A stretch of DNA of 64,000 nucleotides from Lachancea thermotolerans CBS 6340 (taxonomy: Eukaryota > Ascomycota > Saccharomycetes > Saccharomycetales > Saccharomycetaceae). A model generated the notes under the pieces. The model ran no database searches, was not told the origin of the DNA, and worked only from the letters and a program-made list of their open reading frames with translations. Positions 57,292 to 64,000 of the stretch are shown in pieces. Location of the stretch: NCBI RefSeq assembly GCF_000142805.1, contig NC_013080.1, positions 496,001 to 560,000 on the forward strand, in the 5' to 3' direction. Within the stretch, counting starts at the first letter, position 1. Every line of letters starts with the position of its first letter. Both the position numbers and the translations under genes were made by a program.

Positions 57292-58037
57292 ATGGCCCTA
57301 TTTGAATGGGTCTTCGGTAAGAGTTTGACTCCCCAAGAGCGCCTCAAGAAAGTAAGTTCAAAGCTTTAAGTGATTCCATCAGGCTGGGTACTAACTATTA
57401 ATGATAGAACCAAAGAGCGTTGGAGAGGACGCAACGCGAACTTGAAAGAGAGCGAAGGAAGCTCGAGCAGCAGGAAAAAAAGCTTATTTCCGATATAAAG
57501 AAGTCGGCAAAAGACGGTCAAGTAACTGCTGCCAAAATCCAGGCAAAGGACCTGGTGCGAACAAGGAAACACATTTCAAAGTTTAGCAACATGAAGACGC
57601 AACTCCAAGCGATCTCGCTAAGAATTCAAGCTGTTCGTAGCAGCGACCAAATGACTAGCTCAATGAGAGAAGCAACCGGCTTGCTCGCCTCTATGAACAG
57701 GTCGATGAACTTACCTCAACTGCAGCGGATCTCTGCCGAATTTGAGAAGCAAAGCGACCTCATGGATCAACGTCAAGAATTTATGGACGAGGCTATAGAC
57801 GATGTTATGGGAGACGAGCTGGAGGAGGATGATGAAGCGGACGAAATTGTTAACAGAGTTCTAGATGAAATAGGAGTGGACCTCAACGTGAAGCTTCAAA
57901 GCACGCCCCAAGATGCGGTGGAGGCTCCTGAAAATGGTTCTTCAGAAAGAGTCGCAGAATCATTGACCTCAAATGGGCTAGGGACAGCTAATGCCGATGA
58001 CGAGTTACAAGCGAGGCTTAATAGTCTAAAGAGGTAA
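57292..58037 (+). CDS. DID4: ESCRT-III subunit Did4/Vps2 (one intron)
   Basis: Did4 (Vps2, CHMP2) caps Snf7 filaments and recruits Vps4 during multivesicular body formation. Exon 1 is 57292-57351 (MALFEWVFGKSLTPQERLKK) and exon 2 is 57408-58037 (NQRALERTQRELERERRKLE onward), giving 229 residues (232 in S. cerevisiae). The first half is a basic coiled coil. The second is acidic (DVMGDELEEDDEADEIVNRV) and ends with the MIM1 helix DDELQARLNSLK that binds Vps4. The intron is at the same place as in S. cerevisiae DID4 (YKL002W). It converges on MET14 with 28 bases between stops. Confidence 0.97.
57352..57407 (+). other. DID4 intron (56 bp)
   Basis: Donor GTAAGT is at 57352, branch TACTAAC at 57389-57395, and acceptor ATAG ends at 57407. 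Splicing is phase 0. Confidence 0.95.
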
Positions 58038-58065
58038 AAGTTATTGAAATAAAACGTACAAAAGC

Positions 58066-58713
58066 TCAAATGATGGATTCCTTCTTCAGATATAGATAAA
58101 TTTGTTGAGCACACTCCTCAACCGTTTGCTTGTCGGTCCTTAGGTGGAGTTCTGGGGCATCGGGAGCTTCGTAGGGCGCTGAGACGCCAGTGAAGTCTTT
58201 TATGATCCCCTCCCTTGCCTTCTTATATAGGCCTTTTGGGTCTCTTTGCTCTGCAACATCCAACGGAACATCGACAAAAACTTCCACGAACTTGAGTCCG
58301 CTATCCTTGTGCAATACTCTTGCTCTATCGCGGTCAACGCGATAAGGGGATATGAAAGAGGTTATGGAGATGGTGCAAGAGTCCGCGAACAACTTTGAAA
58401 CCTCTGATATGCGCCGAATGTTCTCGTTTCTATCTTTTTCGGAGAAGCCCAAATCTTTGTTTAGTCCAAACCTAATGTTGTCACCGTCCAGTCTGTATGC
58501 TGCCACATTTTCGCTTAGCAGAAGTTGCTCGAGTGCGCACGCAATAGTGCTTCATGGAGTTAGTATTCGTTAAAGGGCGTCAAAACCTAATAGTACAAAC
58601 CTTTTACCAGATGCGCTAAGGCCAGTCAGCCACACAGTAGCTCCGTTCTGTTTTCTCAAGCCAGACCGCTCTTCATAAGTCAAGTTAGGATGCCAGGTTA
58701 TATTAGTTGACAT
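58066..58713 (-). CDS. MET14: Adenylylsulfate (APS) kinase Met14 (one intron)
   Basis: Met14 phosphorylates adenylylsulfate to PAPS, the second step of sulfate assimilation. Exons are 58713-58601 and 58549-58066, giving 198 residues (202 in S. cerevisiae). Exon 1 reads [20 protein letters not shown] to GLSASGK plus AG of a Ser codon; exon 2 supplies C and continues [10 protein letters not shown]. The P-loop GLSASGKST is therefore rebuilt only by splicing. Later blocks are [51 protein letters not shown] and [20 protein letters not shown]. From memory, S. cerevisiae MET14 (YKL001C) has no intron. Upstream CACGTG and CCACAGT sites suggest Cbf1/Met4/Met31 control. Confidence 0.95.
58550..58600 (-). 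other. MET14 intron (51 bp) inside the P-loop codon
   Basis: Donor GTTTGT starts at 58600 (third base differs from GTATGT), branch TACTAAC is at 58565-58559, and acceptor GAAG ends at 58550. It is phase 2, in the Ser codon of SGKS. The joined frame matches APS kinase exactly, which supports the junction. The intron contains an in-frame stop, so unspliced RNA would give a truncated product. Confidence 0.92.
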
Positions 58714-58840
58714 TATAGCAATATATGTGGTACACACTTTGTAGTAATCCAACAGATACAACCTACAGTATCTTAAGCCAGCTCGAAGCTCTTATATACA
58801 GAGGTAAGTGACGTGAGCCTCGAAGAAGTGCGGCCAACCA

Positions 58841-58864
58841 CCACAGTGAATCAAGTATCACGTG
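58841..58864. promoter_or_regulatory. Sulfur-regulon sites upstream of MET14
   Basis: CCACAGT at 58841-58847 (Met31/32-type ACTGTGG on the minus strand) and TCACGTG at 58858-58864 (Cbf1) lie about 130-150 bases before the MET14 ATG. This pair is the classical arrangement for Met4-dependent genes. Confidence 0.7.
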
Positions 58865-59336
58865 TTATTGCTGCTGACAGACTATGAAAAGAGAAGGAGA
58901 CAGTCAACGAATCCAAGATAAAGTTTGTTTTAGAATCCATCTGGAACGCAAAATCCACCATAACAAGTGTCACTACTCCCTACTTTCATACATAAATTCT
59001 TCTCTCTATTGCGGAACAATGGCCAAAAACACCTTTCCGTCTAAATTATGTTACCTTCTTAAGTATTCCTGACTGAGAAAATTACAATTTACCCCACAAA
59101 TTACGAGTGGCACTACCCGCTCACAGAACGCAGTATAGGTAATGGGACTGATCTACTACATTCAAAATATATCTGCGCCTTTCGTAAAGGAATTCGAAAA
59201 CGCAGCATCAATTGTCGATAGACAACTCATGTACTGGATCTTGTACACTACAAGTTGTTCTTCGATGATAAGTGATAAAATGAATTTTATAATTAAAGCG
59301 AAAATTGATTAACATTTATATTCAGTCTAACCAGTA

Positions 59337-59463
59337 GTCACCTGATGTATTTTGCTTCAAAATAGCAGACTATTTTTTAGTTTCAAAAAACTTTTTATTA
59401 TAATATGTTTTTTATTAGTTGTTCTTTTATTTTAATATATTATTTGTTTTCCGAAACATTAAA
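59337..59463 (+). other. CEN: Candidate point centromere (CDEI-CDEII-CDEIII)
   Basis: CDEI-like GTCACCTG at 59337-59344 has one mismatch to RTCACRTG. A CDEII of 94 bases (59345-59438), 79 of them A or T by my count, with long A and T runs, follows. The 25-base CDEIII at 59439-59463 reads ATTATTTGTTTTCCG then AAACATTAAA. The essential CCG is at 59451-59453, and the order and spacing equal S. cerevisiae CDEIII. The site is between MET14 and VPS1, exactly as CEN11 is. The flanking 921-bp gap holds no gene. What is seen is the three-part pattern; function is inferred from pattern plus synteny. Confidence 0.88.
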
Positions 59464-59634
59464 TGCGGTTACTTGCAATTATCTTTGGCTGTACATGGCA
59501 ACAGCGTCGATACATCTTCATTTCTAAAATTTAGGCCTTGAACAAAATCACGTACGCATTAGAAACCCCTGCTGCAGTAAGTATACTGTTTTCGTTTATA
59601 GAAATTATTTTTATCTAACATTGTATGAATAAAT

Positions 59635-61710
59635 CTAAACAGACGAGACAATATCACTCGCGTTGCGCAAAATCTCAGTCATCTTGTGACACTCTTTCCT
59701 CCTTTGAATTGTGATGTCATTCTCCTTCGTTAAATCCGCGAGATCTTGGTTTCCGTACAACTTCTCTAAGAGCATTTTCTGGATGTCGTTTTTACTCTTC
59801 ACAATGAGCTTGAGCATCACAGCTTTGGGAATCACGTCGGCTATGGTTCTCTTGACGATATTGAAATAACTCTCAATTAGAAGCTTGATAACTTCAGTTT
59901 CCATTGTCTCGCGTTCCGTCATTTGCCCCGTCGCCTTTAAGACAGGTGGTGGAGACTCTAGAGCAACGAGCTTCTTCTTGTTTTTAGAGGAGAAAAATCC
60001 ACCGAAAAAGCTAGATTTTTCTTCGTTTTGCTGAGTTTGAGGTTGAGGTGCTTGGTTCGGAAGAGGCTTACCTGTTTTTGGGTCAACACTCACCTGTCTT
60101 GGGTGAAGTTTTTCTTCAATCATAGCCATTGCTTGAGATCCTTTCAAAAGATCGGGATGGGCCGTGTTTATATAAGTTCTTTCAGCTTGGATTATGTCCG
60201 AAACAAAGGTATTAGTTGGAATTATTGCTTCCTTCAGAAACTGCACAAAATAGTTTGACATCGCCTCTCTTAGACCAGGATACCTGGCATACTTGGGTTG
60301 AGAGATGATTTGTTTGAGTATACGGACCAACTCATCGAACACCAAACTCACAAGGCGAAGACTCGGCTCCTCAAACCGTTTGATTTGTTGTTTAACTAAG
60401 ACCTCGAAAGCTTCAGTTCCCACAAACAAAGATGGTGCAGAGCCGGAGCTGTTGTACATGATAGTTCTAATGTCAGAGTCCTTTATTTGGTCAAACGGAT
60501 CAAGGGCCCTGACACCGTTTTTGTATATTTCGTGGAACACAAAAGAAATACGAGCCCCGCCTGAAAGCTCTTGACTAGACAACTCTTTAGCTTCACCATC
60601 AAGAATCCCAGTGTATTCTTTGGAGAAGTCGGTAATCATGCTCAACACAATAGAGTTTGGTGAGTCCATCGTTTCAGGGCCAAGATTCATCAATTCAGCC
60701 TGATATTTTTTCAGAGTAAGCTCGATCTTATTCTTTATATCAGGCAACGTCTGCCTGATGTGGTGGAGAAGAATTGAGTTTAGCTTCTTTGCTAGATAAG
60801 GAGTGCCACAATAGTGCGCCTTGGAGCTGTAGGAAGGATGGTTTTCAAAATACCTTTTCTCGTCCTCTAATGCCGACCTGATTGTTTTTTTAACTTCAAT
60901 ATCCTTTTGTCCACGATTAATAACCGGAATATACCCGTATCTCAAGGGAATTACTCTTCCGGCCAAAATGTCAATCACATCTGTGCCTTGGTCCATCAAG
61001 TCAACTTTGGTGAGAACTCCGATTGTTCGGGTGCCTTCAGGATCAACTTCCCGCGCCAACTTCAAGCCGTCGCTATTCGCCAGGTCAGTATTAGCGGCGT
61101 TTACCGACAAGATTATCGCATTCGGTTTAGAAATGTATTTTAGAAGCATATCTTTGATTTGTTTCTCAATATCGGCAGGCTGGTCGCCCACAGGAACTTT
61201 CGTGAGACCAGGCAAATCAACCAACGTTAATGTCAAGACATGTGGAGAATAGATTCTCAGATTGATCGGCACAGACGAAATTCCTGCGTTTTTACCGGTT
61301 GTTTTGTCTGTTTCGTTAACGATTTCTTGCCGAATCTCATCAAAATTGTAAAACTTCTTGCCTGGGATGTGTAAAAACTCGCCCCACTCATCGGCGTTGT
61401 CCTCTGACTGGCCCTTTGTAGGATGTTCATTTTCCAACTCAAGTAATTCATTTTTGTCAGGCTTAGAAGACAGGTTTTTGGAAGATCTCCTGTTGATTAA
61501 CTGCAAGACAAGAGGCCTTCTAGTAACGATTCCCGTGCCTCTAGGTAAGAAATCCCTCCCCACAATATTCTCCAACACTGATGATTTCCCTGAAGATTGT
61601 GATCCTACAACGGTGATCTGAGGCAAATCAATTGGAGATTGGGATCCACCCCCAAGAGGTGCCAACGCATCTTGAAGCTTGTTTATGGTTGATATCAATG
61701 CCTCATCCAT
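59635..61710 (-). CDS. VPS1: Dynamin-like GTPase Vps1
   Basis: Vps1 is a large GTPase for fission in vacuolar sorting, endocytosis and peroxisome division. The product is 691 residues (704 in S. cerevisiae). The GTPase domain has P-loop [30 protein letters not shown], the switch [14 protein letters not shown] and the G4 block [13 protein letters not shown]. The middle/stalk domain follows (GETMDS-type [35 protein letters not shown]). A short variable insert replaces the PH domain ([14 protein letters not shown]), and the GED is [20 protein letters not shown] to [20 protein letters not shown]. It corresponds to YKR001C, the first gene on the right arm beyond the centromere. Confidence 0.98.
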   Translation of the reverse strand: MDEALISTINKLQDALAPLGGGSQSPIDLPQITVVGSQSSGKSSVLENIVGRDFLPRGTGIVTRRPLVLQLINRRSSKNLSSKPDKNELLELENEHPTKGQSEDNADEWGEFLHIPGKKFYNFDEIRQEIVNETDKTTGKNAGISSVPINLRIYSPHVLTLTLVDLPGLTKVPVGDQPADIEKQIKDMLLKYISKPNAIILSVNAANTDLANSDGLKLAREVDPEGTRTIGVLTKVDLMDQGTDVIDILAGRVIPLRYGYIPVINRGQKDIEVKKTIRSALEDEKRYFENHPSYSSKAHYCGTPYLAKKLNSILLHHIRQTLPDIKNKIELTLKKYQAELMNLGPETMDSPNSIVLSMITDFSKEYTGILDGEAKELSSQELSGGARISFVFHEIYKNGVRALDPFDQIKDSDIRTIMYNSSGSAPSLFVGTEAFEVLVKQQIKRFEEPSLRLVSLVFDELVRILKQIISQPKYARYPGLREAMSNYFVQFLKEAIIPTNTFVSDIIQAERTYINTAHPDLLKGSQAMAMIEEKLHPRQVSVDPKTGKPLPNQAPQPQTQQNEEKSSFFGGFFSSKNKKKLVALESPPPVLKATGQMTERETMETEVIKLLIESYFNIVKRTIADVIPKAVMLKLIVKSKNDIQKMLLEKLYGNQDLADLTKENDITIQRRKECHKMTEILRNASDIVSSV

Positions 61711-63923
<2,213 letters not shown>

Positions 63924-64000
63924 GTTATTTAACTTTTACAGAATACTTTATCATTATAATGCATTTTATCTGTTTACTTCTAGGAAACTTAGCAAGCGAG
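63924..64000. other. Sequence after PAP1 to the window edge
   Basis: These 77 bases follow the PAP1 stop. They are AT-rich and fit a 3' end region. No further gene starts before the edge. Confidence 0.5.

Larger units (their letters stand above)
58714..59634. other. MET14-VPS1 intergenic region around the centromere
   Basis: There are 921 AT-rich bases. They hold the MET14 promoter sites on the left and the centromere candidate on the right. A 62-codon frame at 58884 has no recognisable product. Nothing is recognised in the part from 58870 to 59330. Confidence 0.6.

Noticed and set aside
58857-58864. ATCACGTG as the CDEI of the centromere
   Set aside because: A perfect CDEI octamer, but about 575 bp from CDEIII with ordinary DNA between. 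Its place fits the Cbf1 site of the MET14 promoter.

Overview
The window is nuclear chromosomal DNA of a budding yeast in the family Saccharomycetaceae. It is gene dense, has few and very short introns with TACTAAC-type branch points, and the protein families are close to those of Saccharomyces cerevisiae. Gene order shows a lineage that did not undergo the whole-genome duplication. Genes that S. cerevisiae carries on two sister tracts (YKL103-YKL089 with YMR083-YMR078; then YHL009-YHL001 with YKL010-YKL001) are interleaved here on one tract, and the duplicated pairs MBR1/ISF1, SEC14/YKL091C, LAG1/LAC1 and RPL14A/B are each single. Lachancea is my best guess from base composition and protein similarity. 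Torulaspora, Zygosaccharomyces or Kluyveromyces cannot be excluded without a search.

Layout, left to right. 1-10 kb: LAP4 (cut by the left edge), HSL1 with an in-frame stop that detaches its KA1 domain, ADH3, UTP11, MTC2. 10.5-14.4 kb: two tandem CWP1-type GPI cell-wall proteins, one with an expanded Pir-repeat array and one with a long Ser/Ala minisatellite. 15-29 kb: YJU2, YJU3, MBR1, NAM7 (UPF1), BUD2, SEC14, CTF18. 29-30.3 kb: a gene-poor stretch ending in two identical tRNA-Val(AAC) genes, at the join between the YKL/YMR and YHL/YKL synteny blocks. 30.4-58 kb: YAP3, a 2OG-Fe(II) oxygenase-like gene I do not recognise from S. cerevisiae, CUE2, MIF2, STE20, UFD4, MRT4, SHU1, MRP4, LAG1, HSE1, CAP1, SFT1, RPL14, BYE1, AUR1, MRP17, DID4, MET14. 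58.7-59.6 kb: an AT-rich intergenic stretch with a candidate point centromere (CDEI-like, about 84% A+T CDEII, CDEIII with CCGAAA), exactly where CEN11 lies in S. cerevisiae (between MET14 and VPS1). The window ends with VPS1 and PAP1.

The genes are housekeeping and regulatory and do not form one pathway. Themes recur: ribosome biogenesis (UTP11, MRT4, RPL14, with PAC/RRPE sites where expected), bud-neck, polarity and mating kinases (HSL1, STE20, BUD2), membrane traffic (SEC14, SFT1, HSE1, DID4, VPS1), sphingolipid synthesis (LAG1, AUR1), mitochondrial translation (MRP4, MRP17), and kinetochore/chromosome segregation (MIF2, CTF18, the centromere). Five spliceosomal introns are identified (SEC14, SFT1, RPL14, DID4, MET14). 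The MET14 intron cuts the P-loop. I saw no transposon, LTR element, virus-derived element or CRISPR array.
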